NCBI GenBank assembly: GCA_038373865.1
Contig: JAXGGA010005784.1
Coordinates: forward strand, 1 to 64,000
Length of the DNA stretch: 64,000 bases
Direction: 5' to 3'
Origin: Uloborus plumipes
Taxonomy: Eukaryota > Arthropoda > Arachnida > Araneae > Uloboridae
The number at the start of each line of letters is the position of its first letter. Positions within the stretch are counted from its first letter, which is position 1. Of the stretch, positions 42,782 to 54,763 are shown in pieces. Below the pieces are notes generated by a model. It saw nothing but the letters and a program-made list of their open reading frames with translations, was not told where the DNA came from and did not search any database. A program made the position numbers and the translations under genes.

Positions 42782-43439
42782 GTATGTCTTGAAATCGAAT
42801 GAACATTAAATTATATCAAATAATATAATTTCAGAATGAGGTAAAAGTTAGAGAGGGGGGACGTTATGCATCAGCATGCCGCAGGAAGCTAATCTAGCTG
42901 CCCTGGCAGCTAGTATTCAGATAAAGCGCGAAGAGTGCTGCAAATTCATCTCAACAAACCACTTTCAAATCTTCTTCCGCAGCTAGGAAAATAATAAACT
43001 TTTTTTCTTTTTGGAACTTATTTCTTACCGAATGATAATATACTTCAATTAAAAACAAATCTGTGTTAATGTACTTCAGCTGTAATAAAGCAATTAAAAG
43101 TTTCTCTAAGACAAATTAGCAGGCACGACAAAATAAATAACTTGAACAAAATGAACTGTAAAAGGAAAAAAATTATAAATGTAATGACTCGCTCTTTTTC
43201 CCTAAAAATAGGAAACATTTTTTGACAGACGTTGGACTTACGAGGTATCACTTCAAGAATCAATCTGCTCACAGATCAATGAAAAAAATGTTTTAAATCG
43301 AGAAACAAGGTTAAATAAAGTTATAAGGGGGATACTTTATAACTTCTTATGTATTTTTTTAAGTAATATGTATTTACTTTTTAAGTATTTCAAGTTTTCC
43401 GTTGAAGAGCGCTTAACAATATTGAAGTTTTAAATGTCG

Positions 43440-44368
43440 TCTTGTAGAAATAGCATTCTCTTTCAGTGTAATTGTGTTTCTTCAAAAGATTAAGTTTGAG
43501 TCCAAAAATAAAATAATTTTATACTCAAACTTAACAGAGGAACAAGAGACACACAGCCGTTTTTCCTTTTCAAAAAAGCCCCCTCTTTGGCTCAATCATC
43601 TTTGCTCGCCAAGTGTCGCTTGGCGAGATCGGCCGGGACGGCAACCTGGGCGAACGATCGCCATTCGTACGTCCATCATTCGAAAAGCTATAATGCCGCG
43701 TCCCGCCCGAGTGTTTGGCGTAACCAGATCTCGAACCAGATACCAGCTACATCATTAAACTGTGACTTGGTAGCTCGCCTGGTTCTCACTCATCATCCCT
43801 TCTTCCTTCCTCGCAGAAAATTTATTCTCAAACGTTGTTGTTTGGATAATTGGATAAGTTTGTTGTTAAGTTGTGTTGTTAAGTTTCCTGAGTTAAGCTT
43901 CTTTCTTGAATTTCCCTCATCGTTTTGTTTTTGGCAGACTTTTTTTCTCCGTGCAATTTGCGTGCATATTTTTTCCCTACGATGAGCTAAATTTAATTAA
44001 TACTAGACATTTTTTTCTAAGTGCTTGAAGAGGCTATTTGTAAACGTGCAATCGTATAACTTAAACTTACGAATGAGTTATTTAAATTGTATACTGATTT
44101 TCACGGAAGATTCATGAATGGGAAACTTGTCAAAAGAAATTCCTCGTTTTGTGTCTTCAAAATTGAATTCGTATTGATGAATTTCGAATATAAAAAGGAA
44201 ATTAATAAAGCACTGATCAAAAAGAAACGGAATTTTTCAAAGCATTGAAGAGAAAAATTGAATCTGCATTGGTTGTTTCATTTTTCAGAGTATGTAGCAA
44301 GTTGAATGATGAGGCACATTATTCCGAAATATAATTGCAGTTCGACGTTTAATTGTTGATGAATATCA
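43440..44368 (+). promoter_or_regulatory. Six4 5' region, GC-richer island
   Basis: About 43560-43830 is markedly richer in CG than the surrounding DNA. It contains a perfect 9-bp stem hairpin (43605-43627) and is free of the MITE families found elsewhere. That makes it a plausible promoter or 5' UTR region for the homeobox gene starting at 44369. No TATA box or start site can be fixed. Overlapping ORFs here (43474-43985) show no motif and I do not annotate them. Confidence 0.4.
43605..43627. repeat. Perfect hairpin upstream of Six4
   Basis: CTCGCCAAG, loop TGTCG, CTTGGCGAG: nine perfect pairs. It sits in the GC-richer island 740 bases before the start codon. It could be a palindromic protein site or an RNA hairpin in the 5' UTR; function unknown. 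Confidence 0.5.
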
Positions 44369-45297
44369 ATGGCAGGACTGCATTCGGAGAATAGTTCTTG
44401 TTGCGGCGGTGCAACCACCAGTAGGCAGCAAAATCAACCCATGCGCTTCCAGGCCGAGGCCCTCGACGCAACGGCTGGGGGCATCTCGGCGGCGAACATC
44501 GCGGCGGTCTCCCGCACCCACGGCAGCGGCAACCGCCGACCCAGCGCCGTCATCCACACCGGGTCGATACCGAACAGATCCGGCGGCAGCAACGCAGCAG
44601 TCGCGGCACCCGCCACCAACAGCTGCGGCATCGACTACAGCAGCACCGGGAACGGGAACAACGCCGATTCCAACAACAGGTCTTCTAGCGCCGAGTACTG
44701 TCCCACCAAAGACGCCCACAATGCCAAACTCAACGAGCTGCTGTCCGGCCAGAACTTGACTTTTTCACCGGATCAGGTGGCTTGCATGTGCGAGGCACTG
44801 CAACAAGCTGGGAAGATCGACAGACTGGCCAGATTCCTGTGGTCTTTGCCTCCGAGTGAACTCCTCAGGGGCAACGAGTCCGTACTCAGGGGTCAAGCCC
44901 TCGTTGCATTCCATCGTGGAAATTACAAGGACTTGTACGCTATTCTCGAAGGACACAACTTCGACCCGCAGTACCACAATGAACTGCAACAGATGTGGTA
45001 TAAAGCCCATTACAGGGAGGCTGAGAAGATCCGAGGAAGACCTCTGGGTGCGGTGGATAAGTACCGATTACGTCGGAAGTTCCCGCTGCCAAAGACTATT
45101 TGGGATGGGGAGGAGACAGTCTACTGTTTTAAAGAGAAATCAAGAATTGCGCTGAAGGAGTGCTACAAGCAAAACAGGTACCCCACACCTGATGAAAAGA
45201 GAGGACTGGCCAAAAAAACGGGCTTGACTTTGACGCAAGTCAGCAACTGGTTTAAGAACAGAAGACAAAGGGACAGGACACCACATCATTATAGGAG
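44369..45297 (+). CDS. Six4: SIX homeobox transcription factor, Six4/5 class, exon 1
   Basis: The exon encodes 309 complete codons plus two bases. Residues 1-128 are a low-complexity Ser/Asn/Ala/Gly-rich leader. The SIX domain, about 130-240, starts [17 protein letters not shown] and has [20 protein letters not shown] and [10 protein letters not shown]. The homeodomain is residues 244-303, from [16 protein letters not shown] to [14 protein letters not shown], with the family's Lys in [26 protein letters not shown] and the SPDQVAC..EALQQ start fit Six4/5 rather than Six1/2 or Six3/6. The frame would stop at 45299, but GGAG/GTAAGA at 45297/45298 is a strong donor just after the homeodomain, where I believe Six4 genes have an intron. 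Six4 proteins act in the nucleus in muscle, gonad and sensory development with Eya cofactors. The remaining C-terminal exons are not in the window. Confidence 0.95.
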
Positions 45298-48200
45298 GTA
45301 AGAAGTGTTTTGATTCTTTTTGGTTTTCTTTCCTTTAAAAAAAAGTTGTAATTCATCTTTAAAATATCACTTAAAAGAATCAAAAAATAATTAAATAATG
45401 CATGTATTGAAATATTAAAAATGGAAAGCTGGGTTTTGATATCGGAAAATTGTGCATCAGTCATTCGGGCGGCTCTCTGCACTCCCTCCCCCACAACTTT
45501 AGAGTGAACAGTCTGATTCAAACGAACTTTTTTTTTCGAAGGGTATCGGCGCTGGTGCTTAATTTCCAGTTTATTTATGAACTGTTTTTTGATCTTTTGA
45601 ACAATTATAAAACACTAACACTAGTGCCAACGGGAGAATAATACAGCAAATTTAGATCCCGAAAGTTGAGGTGGATTTGCTTCAAACAAACTTTGTAGGC
45701 AAAAGTTCTTGATGAAGGACATGAATAGAAAACATTATTTAAATGTTTATTTAGCTATTTTGAATATATTTTTGAGCAAGTCATAAGTTTTTAACATTAA
45801 CGTCTAGGAGAAAAATTAAAACCTTTTCATATAAGAAACCAACAATTGAAATAATATATAAAAAATTCTGAATATGTTCTTAATTTTTGGTTTTAAGAAA
45901 TAGGTAAGAAACTATTAATAAAAATCGAAATACTGTTGGTTAAAGACATAGTAGTTGGCAAAAGTTAATGATTGAGTGACGAAATCAAAATAAAGTGTAA
46001 TTTTTTATTTTACTTTGAAATAGTAATTTTTGCGATGATTTTCTTCTTTTTTTTTTAATTTGCCCTCTAATATCTTAATTCATTTTTATATATGACAACG
46101 GAAAATGAAAGGAAATTCAGAGTACTTTTGTTTTTACCCGAAAGAAAACTGCGAAATATTTTATTTTTGGCGAAATTTATTTATTTATTTAGGTGAATCT
46201 TCATTTGTTTACTTTTCCCCCAATGTTTATTTGTTTATTTATTTATTCATTTATTTTAAAAATCTTGCAACGCAGAAAAGCATTTTGGTTCGCTTTATTA
46301 TTTGCCCAAAAGAAATAACTACAAAGTGCAAATGATATTGTTTTTGATAGTATATTTATTTCGGCGTTTTAATTTTTAATATTTTCTTTCTCCTTTTTTT
46401 TATGAACCGATTTTTTTCTTTTTTTTTATAAAACGAAAAACCTGCCTTTGTATTGTTTAAAAGGTGCTCGTGATGCTACTGTCTAGCTGCGTATTGCGCG
46501 CCTGGCAGTCACGATCGCTTCCATTTGAAAAAGGGGTGATAGGATAAGGAGACGCACTTGCCGGTGCTTTCGCTTCTTACTCCCTGTTGAATGTTACTTC
46601 GCATTTATCCCCTATTTTGAGGAAATCCAAAGAGACCTCAGGCATGCGCAGATGCGAGGAAGGTTTTACGATAAAAGATTAGACAGTACTTTGTTTGTTT
46701 ATTTATTTATTTTTCACCTACTCAGGTTTAAAATAGTAAGTAGAGAGCAAATTTTTGGTAACTGTGTTCTTCAATTTGCCTTTCGCGAAATTTTTCCCTT
46801 AAAAAGAAAGAGAAACAAAATTAAGTGGTTCTAATAGAAATCTTAATTTTCTAATAAAAATTTACTGAAACAAAACCTAACAATTCGAGAAATAAAATTG
46901 GATATAGATTATATGACACAAAAAAGTTTTTTTTTGCCATCATAGGTAAGAGAATAATAATAGGATGCTAAAAAATCAATGTTGGTCTGCGGGGAAAGTA
47001 GGCTAGTTTAGTTCTAGAAGGAATTTTTTGTTATATTATCAAAGTTCTTATCTTTTACATCAGCTGTATTTTCAGACGTAGACGCAAAATTATAAAAAAC
47101 CATACCCTTTTTACTGCTAAAAAGAGAATTATCTCTAAAACAAAAGAGATCTCTATCTTAAGAAATAATAATTTTTAAAACAAAATATATCTTTCATGTA
47201 AAAATAAAACTATGAGGATGCTATTATGGAAATGATATCAAGCTCATTCTCTCAAGGTGTTAGGCGTTATATTTCAGTAATTTCGTATTACTAAACTTAA
47301 ACCAGGTAGGTTTTAAATTATAAATGCATTTTTTTTTTTTTCAATTTTCAACACATAAGAAGACTAACAAGGTATGGGAAACAAAATGCAGAATAAATTT
47401 CTGTGAATTCTTACTAACGCAATATTTTAAAATCGACTAGGTGACAAATTATATGAGATACGAAAAATTTAGAATCTTCAAAGAGAAGTTTAATTTCAAG
47501 CAGAATATGTTAAACTTGCAATCTTTGATTCAGTAAAAAAAAAATTGTTTCACTTTTCAATCGGGACCAAAGAAAAACAGTTCATAATTCTGAAAATGTA
47601 TGAATGAAAATAAAATATTCACATTATAATAATTATTTAAACCGAAAACGGAATCGCTTACGTCTCTTCCTATGCAAAAGATGAAGCGCTTTAGATGATT
47701 TCCAGAATTCGTAAATTGAATGTGATTGTGTAACTGTCAATTTGTTACCTTCTTCAATCTTAAGTCTACTGAGACATTCATTTTGATTCTTATGTCCATT
47801 ACCCTATGCTTTTATTTTCCTAATTCAAAAACCAAAAATATATTCAGAATATCTACAAATGACCAATACCCGATATTTAACTTTAAGGCTTTAGTAGTAC
47901 CACGATTATAAATTTCCGATGACGCGTACATTTTCTTTGCACAGAAAAAGAAAAAAGAAATAGAAAAAAGTGAACTTTAGCTTGTTGCTGCGAAAAATAA
48001 ATAAATAAATAAAAATAATGAATTTTTCTGAGAAATAAAATTGTTTCATAAAAATATATTAGTTTTGTATTCACTTAAAATTCCCATTTCTTTTATTCTT
48101 CTTTCTTTAGTAAATGAGTAAATTATTTTTATTGTGCTCATATACTTCTGATCTTTTCAAACAAAAATTTCAAGATTAATTTCCTTTTGGAAAAAAATGC

Positions 48201-49386
48201 ATTCTTATAAATAGACATGAAAAAGGTATCCAATGTTTGGTTGAATAACGAATACTATTAATGTAAAAAAACGAAGTGCAGATGTTAAAGATTAATCAAC
48301 TTTGCATGAAATGTTAAGGATACGGAAGGGGAGGGGGGAGGGAGGGGTCCCTAAAGTTTGCTAGGGGCGTTAGACCCTATAGGTACGCAACTGAAGGTGA
48401 AAGGATCAAATTTCTTGGTGAGTTTTTAAGAATTTTCTTGGGGTCAATCAAAATAAACTTTAACAAACGTCTTTCAAGCCTCACCATCAGTATGATCAAT
48501 AGCAGAACGAGTAATTGGGCATTTTCTGATTTTCCATAAGGAAATTTTGATTACTTTACAAAACGTGGTTGAAAACACTAGTCATTTAGCCTCTTTGAGA
48601 CAGCGTAATATTCACTCCTTTAAATTAAAAAAAAACTTTACAAAATTATTGTAAAAATACGCAAAATGAGAAGCACTTAATGGTTAGCGAGTGAACTGTT
48701 ATCGTCCCAATCTTATCCCTCCCTTTATATTGCCCTAAGGAGAGGGAGGGAAGAGTTTCCCCACTCTAATCTACTAACTTCACTCCATTCATTTTCAAAC
48801 CTTGTCTCCCTCCCCCCCCTCGCTCTTTTCCAGTCCGTTTCTCACCCTTTTCACTTATATACTTTTAATGTAGTAGAATAAGTTGCACTCTCTTTCAACA
48901 CTGAAACTTTAAACAGTTGTGAATTTATGACTACCACACTCAATTTATAACTTTCCTTATATGCTACTGCATATCCAAAATTATTGCAAGTTTCAGAAAT
49001 GTAGAAGTGTTTCAAGAATTAAACAGAGAAGAAAATAATAATAATATTAGGTTTTGAAACTCGACTAATAGTTTTTTATTTTAACATTATTAAATTATTT
49101 TAAGACAGTACAGGAGTAAATTATTGAACAAGTAATTATTTGATTACTTAAAAAATAGCATTACCAAAAAAAAAAAAAGGAAAGAAAAAAAGTCCAGGTT
49201 ATCAGAAACTGGAAAAAATTTGTTTTTATTTTGGAGTAGAACTAAACAAAGAAACAACTCCAAGTTCATTTCAAAAGAACGGATTGTAAAGGGGACTAGC
49301 GGCAATACTTGAGGATTAGCGCTTGATCACATTCTAATGTCGTTATGAAAATGAATCAAATTATTCAAAAACGTTTCGTACAATAA
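45298..49386 (+). other. Presumed Six4 intron 1, first part
   Basis: Opens with the donor GTAAGAAGTG. Mostly AT-rich with T and A runs. No second exon of a homeobox gene is recognised anywhere to 64000. A GC-richer island lies at 46450-46690. A lone CAGTTGCGTACC-type hAT end (on the complement) is at 48394-48403 after a G-rich tract. Confidence 0.55.
46450..46690. promoter_or_regulatory. GC-richer island in the Six4 intron
   Basis: Around CTGCGTATTGCGCGCCTGGC and GGAGACGCACTTGCCGGTGC the base composition rises clearly and no MITE motif is present. It could be a conserved enhancer; this is inference from composition and position only. Confidence 0.3.
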
Positions 49387-49441
49387 CCCTGTAAAAAATG
49401 AATGTTGTTTTTACAGTATAATACAGCTACTTTTATAGTAA
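49387..49441. mobile_element. TA-MITE copy 8, left part
   Basis: CCCTGTAAAAAATGAATG then TTTTTACAGTATAATACAGC, cut at 49441 by the Helitron-like pair. It resumes at 53014. Confidence 0.72.
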
Positions 49442-49462
49442 TTACTACTATTAAAATCTGTC

Positions 49463-49465
49463 CGC

Positions 49466-49510
<45 letters not shown>
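49463..49510 (+). repeat. GTCT microsatellite
   Basis: About ten GTCT units; the second element has a shorter run at 51162-51185. Confidence 0.85.
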
Positions 49511-49635
49511 AAGCTTGAACTCCTCAAAAACCGCTGAACGTAAAGAATCAAACGTAATACCATTCGATTTGAAAATTTCTAAGGAAGACAATAAGACCAA
49601 CCGCGTAATTGTACGACGTTAATTAGCTGAGATAT

Positions 49636-50460
49636 TAATTAAAACGTTAATTAAATTCTTTGCACTTTTAAAATTCCAAGACATTTATTTCTTTCCGTTG
49701 CCATTTTAAATTAAAACGTTAATTAAATTCTTTGCACTTTTAAAATTCCAAGACATTTATTTCTTTCCGTTGCCATTTTAAATTAAAGCGTTAATTAAAT
49801 TATTGCACTATTTGAAATTCCAAGACATTTATTTCTCTCCGTTGCCATTTTAAATTAAAGCGTTAATTAAAATATTGCACTATTTAAAATTCCAAGACAT
49901 TTGTTTCTTTCCGTTGCCATTTTAAATTAAAGCGTTAATTAAGTTATTGCACTATTTAAAATTCCAAGACATTTATTTCTTTCTGTTGCCATTTTAAATT
50001 AAAGCGTTAATTAAATTATTGCGCTATTTAAAATTCCAAGACTTTTATTTCTTACCGTTGCCATTTTGAATTAAAACGTTAATTAAATTATTGCACTATT
50101 TAAAATTCCAAGACTTTTATTTCTTACTGTTGCCATTTTGAATTAAAACGTAAATTAAATTATTGAACTATTTAAAATTCCAAGATATTTTTTTCTTGTC
50201 GTTGCCATTTTGAATTAGAACGTTAATTAAATTATTGAACTATTTAAAATTCTAAGACATTATTTCTTACCGTTGCCATTTTGAATAAAAACGTTAATTA
50301 AATTATTGAACTATTTAGAATTCCAAGACATTAATTTCTTACCGTTGCCATTTTGAATTGAAACGTTAATTAAATTATTGAACTATGTTAAATTCCAAGA
50401 TATTTATTTATTTCCGTTGCGATTTCAAATTAAAACATTAATTAAATTGAACTTTTTAAA
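49636..50460 (+). repeat. About 71-bp tandem array, element A
   Basis: Unit phrases: AAAATTCCAAGACATTTATT, TCTTTCCGTTGCCATTTTAA, AAACGTTAATTAAATTATTG. Roughly eleven units that diverge gradually toward the 3' side. Confidence 0.85.
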
Positions 50461-51310
50461 ATGAAAGAGTATTATTTTTTTCCATTGTCATTTTGAATAC
50501 GTGTTATAACAAAGTTCTAACAATTGTTTTTATTCTAATTATTAATGACATATTTTTACTCTGGTACCATTTTGAAAATGTGTTTTTAAATAAAATTGTA
50601 ATTGCTGTTTTTAGAAGGGACTTTTTTTGGCTGCGATCCAAATATTAAAAGTAATTTTCGTTTAGAATTTTTCAATTAATTTTACAGGAAGAAAACGGTT
50701 TGGAAATAATTGTTTTTGGAAAGGAATTTTATTTGTTTTTTAGGGAGAGTGCTAGGTATGCGCTACTTGACGCCGTCTTTATTTTTGAGGAAGCATGTGC
50801 AAATAATTCGATTGATTCTTTGATGCAGGAAAGCATTTTAGCGAGCCGCTTTAGCGGGGAGTAGTTTGTTAAACTTTTCTTTGGTACTTTAAAGGCGAGC
50901 CGCCTTGGCGGCGAGTAGTTTATTGAAACTTTTCTCGCGACTGTAAAGGCGAGCCGCCTTGACGGCGAGTAGACTGTTTAAACTTTCCTCATTACTTTAA
51001 AGGCGAGCCGCCTTGGGGGCGAGTAGTTTGTTGAAACTTTCCTCGCAACTTTAAAGGCGAGCCGCCTTGGCGGTGAGTAGTTTTCTCAAACTGCCTTCAC
51101 TACATTACAGCCCGTGCAACGCCGGGCCACGCAGCTAGTTACTACTATTAAAATCTGTCCGCGTCTGTCTGTCTGTCTGTCCGTCTGAAGCTTGAACTCC
51201 TCAAAAACCGCTGAGCGTAGAGAATCAAACATACTACCATTCGATTCGAAATTTTCTAAGGAAGACAATAAGACCAACCGCGTAATTGTACGACGTTAAT
51301 TAGCTGAGAT

Positions 51311-52135
51311 ATTAATTAAAACGTTAATTAAATTCTTTGCACTTTTAAAATTCCAAGGCATTTATTTCTTTCCGTTGCCATTTTAAATTAAAGCGTTAAT
51401 TAAATTATTCAACTATTTAAAATTCCAAGACTTTTATTTCTTTCCCTAGCCATTTTAAATTAAAGCGTTAATTAAATTGTTGAACTATGTAAAGTTCCAA
51501 GACTTTTATTTCTTACCGTGGCCATTTTTAATAAAAACGTTAATTAAATTATTCAACTATTTAAAATTCCAAGACTTTTATTTCTTACCGTGGCCATTTT
51601 TAATAAAAACCGTTAATTAAATTATTCAACTATTTAAAATTCCAAGACTTTTATTTCTTTCCCTAGCCATTTTAAATTAAAGCGTTAATTAAATTGTTGA
51701 ACTATTTAAAATTCCAAGACTTTTATTTCTTACCGTTGCCATTTTGAATTAAAACGTTAATTAAATTATTGAACTATTTAAAATTCCAAGACTTTTATTT
51801 CTTTCCGTACCCATTTTAAACATTCCAAGACATTTAATTCTTACCGTTGCCATTTTGAATTAAAACGTTTCTTAAATTATTGAACTATTTAAAATTCCAA
51901 GGGCCGAATTCAAGTGAAACACCATTGCAATCGCTACTGGAAATCGAATTACGATAGAATAGCATCTCGTAGCGATTATAACGTTTCATTTGAATCCGAA
52001 TTTGGGAATTTGAGATTGCATTGGGTGAGTTGCGATCGTTCGTGTTTCACTTGAATTCCGCCCTAAGACATTTATTTCTTTCCGTTTCCATTTTAAATTA
52101 AAACGTTAGTTAAATTATTGAACTTTTTAAAATTA
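51311..52135 (+). repeat. About 71-bp tandem array, element B
   Basis: Same unit as in element A, about nine units, interrupted by the MITE at 51901-52063. Confidence 0.8.
51901..52063. mobile_element. Harbinger-like MITE, copy 2
   Basis: Same family as 663-842: ends GGGCCGAATTCAAGTGAAAC and GTTTCACTTGAATTCCGCCC. The right side is TAA (52064-52066) and the left is CAA, a worn TAA; neighbouring units of the array show the uninterrupted host sequence. Confidence 0.75.
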
Positions 52136-52197
52136 AAGAGTGTTTTTTCTTTCCGTAGTCATTTTGAATACGTGTTACAACAAAGTTCTAACAATTG

Positions 52198-52444
52198 AAG
52201 GGTCAGGGGGAAAAACCACGGTAGTCCACTTTTTGTTGAATTTAAACTGATGCTACCACCTGTTAGAAAAATAAGTGTAATTTCGTTTAGTATATGCAAT
52301 ATTCGTGAAAAAACACTGTAGTACATGTATTATTGTCATTTCAGAACAAGTATACTGGGGAAGTTTATGAGTTCGTAAAGTTTAAATTTCGTTTTTCTCA
52401 AAATGAATCAAATGTGACTACCGTGGTTTTTCCCCCTGACCCTT
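52198..52444. mobile_element. Element with 30-bp perfect inverted ends
   Basis: Inverted ends AAGGGTCAGGGGGAAAAACC and GGTTTTTCCCCCTGACCCTT extend perfectly to about 30 bases (through ACGGTAGTC). CAATTG flanks both sides; the empty site ACAATTGTTTTT is visible in element A near 50520. Because CAATTG is palindromic the duplication could be AT, AATT or CAATTG. No protein inside. Confidence 0.8.
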
Positions 52445-53013
52445 CAATTGTTTTTATTCTAATTAATGACTGATATTTTTTTTCTCTGGTACCATTTTGA
52501 AAATGTGTTTTTAAATAAAATTGCAACTGCTGTTTTTAGCAGGGACTTTTTTTTTTGGCTACGATCCAAATATTAAAACAACTTTTTCGTTTAAAATTTT
52601 GCAATTAATGTAACAGGAAGAAAACGGTTTGGAAATAATTGTTTTTGGTAAGGAATTTTATTTTTTATTTAGGAAGAGTGCTAAGTATGCACTGCTAGAC
52701 ATCGTCTTTATTTCTGAGGTAGCATGTGCAAATTATTCGATTGAATTTTTAATGCAAGGAAGCTTTTTAGCGAGCCGCTTTAGCGGGGAGTAGTTTGTCG
52801 AAACTTTCCTCGCTACTGTAAAGGCGAGCCGCCTTGGCAGCGAGTAGGTTGTTTAAACTTTCCTCGCTACTTTAAAGGCGAGTCGCCTTGGCGTCGAGTA
52901 GGTTGTTTAAACTTTCCTTACTACTGTAAAGGCGAGCCGCCTTGGCGGCGAGTAGTTTTCTCACACTGTCTTTACTACATTAAAGCCCGTGCAACGCCGG
53001 GCCACACAGCTAG

Positions 53014-53310
53014 TAAACTATAAAAATTGCTAATTTTACAATAATAAGCTGTAAAATTCCCGACTTTATAGTTTATTACCTTGCATTTTACAGTTTTAAA
53101 CTGGAACCTCTGCTGCCAGTATTATATTGTTATTTTTACAGTATAATGCAGTTAAACTTGAAGGCAATAAACTGTAAAATTTCTAACTTTACTGTAAGAA
53201 ATTGTAAAATTGCTAGTTTTACACTTTATTACTGTGCATTTTACCGTTTTAAATTGGGACCTCGGCTGCCAGTATTATACTGTAAAAACAATAGTTCATT
53301 TTGTGCAGTG
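53014..53310. mobile_element. TA-MITE copy 8, right part
   Basis: Continues the copy cut at 49441: TAAACTATAAAAATTGCTAA modules, two signatures (GGAACCTCTGCTGCCAG and GGGACCTCGGCTGCCAG), ending TTTTGTGCAGTG. Confidence 0.75.
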
Positions 53311-53610
53311 AATGCAAGTAATTAACTTGGCTAGGTCGAAGAAAAGTAATAGTCGAAGAAACATTTCTTTTCTCAGCTCTACCGTACCAAAGTAGCCTTC
53401 AACGTCATTATATCTCTTTCTTCTCATGGTTTCTTAAAGGGGAGGTTCCACAGCAATGGGTCTTGGACTGAGAAATGGTAGGAATAAAAAATATTGCATT
53501 GGAAAGTTTTTTTTTTTTTTTTTTGAAAACCGATGGAAAATGGGCCCATCCACCCAAGAGCATTAGCGCACCCCCTCAAATACTATAGACCCCTTTATCC
53601 CTTTATTATA

Positions 53611-53763
53611 CTCTGTTACTTTAAAATAGGCGTATCAAGGCCACAAATTTTGCGTCGTCTCCATGGAAACTTCAGTGCAATTCATTTATTTTAGGTTTAT
53701 CGAGTTAGGTTTCCATGGAGATGACGCAAAATTTGTTGACGAATATTTTAAAGTAACAGACTG
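53611..53763. mobile_element. 153-bp TA-flanked MITE
   Basis: Ends CTCTGTTACTTTAAAATA and TATTTTAAAGTAACAGACTG. The arms extend about 60 bases through CAAATTTTGCGTCGTCTCCA and TGGAGATGACGCAAAATTTG. TA flanks both sides. A single left arm of the same family is at 57241. Confidence 0.75.
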
Positions 53764-54501
53764 TATTTAGATAGAAATTGCTTGAATTCATGTTCAAGCA
53801 AAAAAAATGGTTTGACCATTTAATCTTCTCTTTAAAAAAATATAAAGTTTGAAGAGGCATATCTCAATCGCTATGAATTCTCGCTTTTTTTTTTCCATTT
53901 TAGAAGAGATATGAAACTTTATGATTCCTCTTTTACGATGCTCAATCCAGATCCATAAATTTTCTTTCTTTCTCTTTTATTATACGATGAATTTAGGGAT
54001 TTCCCAACTCAATTCAGAATCTTCAACCACGCCAAAAAAGAAAAAGAAAAAATAAATATAAATCTGGAAAAGGGAGAGAGAAAAAAAAAGAGTTTATGTT
54101 CTCAGCTAAGTGATGCAGATAGTTGGTCATTCCGCTTCTGAGGTTTTCTCTCTGAAGAGTACAGATAAGGCTACCATTTAGTGCAGTTTTCTGCGCCGAG
54201 AGCAGTCCTTGACTATGGCCTTATGAAGAAGGGTTGCCGTGCTGAATGATTGTGGTCGCCAATGCCGCAGTTTTGCAAGAGCCGGGGTCCGATTTAAAAA
54301 TTTTGGAGCAGTAGAGTCAAGATGGCCTCTTTGTCAGTTTGATTACCGCCCCCCTCCCCACCACCATTATCATAAAACTAGTACTACTCTGATTTCAATC
54401 TGGGCTACAGTATCAGCTAAGGCGCGTCCAAAAGGGATGGTTCAAGGATAAATCCCTCTGTAACTTAGAAAATTTTATTTATCGAGCGTAGAATAGGACT
54501 A
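53764..54501. other. Gene-free stretch
   Basis: No gene, RNA or ended repeat recognised; A- and T-rich runs and a somewhat GC-richer patch at 54160-54450. Confidence 0.35.
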
Positions 54502-54763
54502 CACAGCAAAACTGAACTGCAGTTTTTACAGTATAATACTGGCAGCCGAGGTTCCAATTTAAAACTGTAAAAGGCACGGTAATATGCTGTAAAACTAGCA
54601 ATTTTAGACGATTATTGTAAGACGATTTTATTGTAAAATTAGCAATGTTACAGTTTCGTACTGTAAACTTAGCAATTTGACTGTTTATTACTCTAAAATT
54701 AACATTTTTTAAAGTTTATAACTATAAAATTAGCTGTTTTTTACTGTAAAAGCAACATTCATT

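Larger units (their letters stand above)
49442..51138 (+). mobile_element. Helitron-like element A
   Basis: Starts TTACTACTATTAAAATCTGT, then a GTCT microsatellite. An array of about 71-bp units follows (49636-50460), then GCGAGCCGCCTTGGCGGCGA blocks repeated about five times. The end is a GCCCG/CGGGC hairpin and CACGCAGCTAG. A 3' hairpin followed by CTAG and insertion between A and T are Helitron hallmarks, though the 5' start is TT rather than TC. There is no Rep/helicase gene, so it is non-autonomous. Confidence 0.72.
51139..53013 (+). mobile_element. Helitron-like element B, joined head to tail to A
   Basis: Begins directly after the CTAG of element A with the same TTACTACTATTAAAATCTGT start, and has the same order of parts. 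It ends CACACAGCTAG at 53013, followed by host T. Two later insertions lie inside: a Harbinger-like MITE (51901-52063) and the element 52198-52444. Confidence 0.72.

Noticed and set aside
43474..43985. ORFs of 94 and 132 codons upstream of Six4
   Set aside because: They overlap in different frames, lack motifs, and more likely lie in the promoter or 5' UTR.
44366..44759. Antisense and alternate-frame ORFs over the start of Six4
   Set aside because: They result from the GC-rich low-complexity N-terminal codons of the homeobox exon.
45299..45301. TAA as the true end of Six4
   Set aside because: A strong GTAAGA donor overlaps it exactly after the homeodomain, and Six4 proteins normally continue much further.
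49636..50460. CRISPR-like regular repeat spacing
   Set aside because: The units are contiguous 71-bp tandem repeats with no unique spacers, in a eukaryotic transposon.
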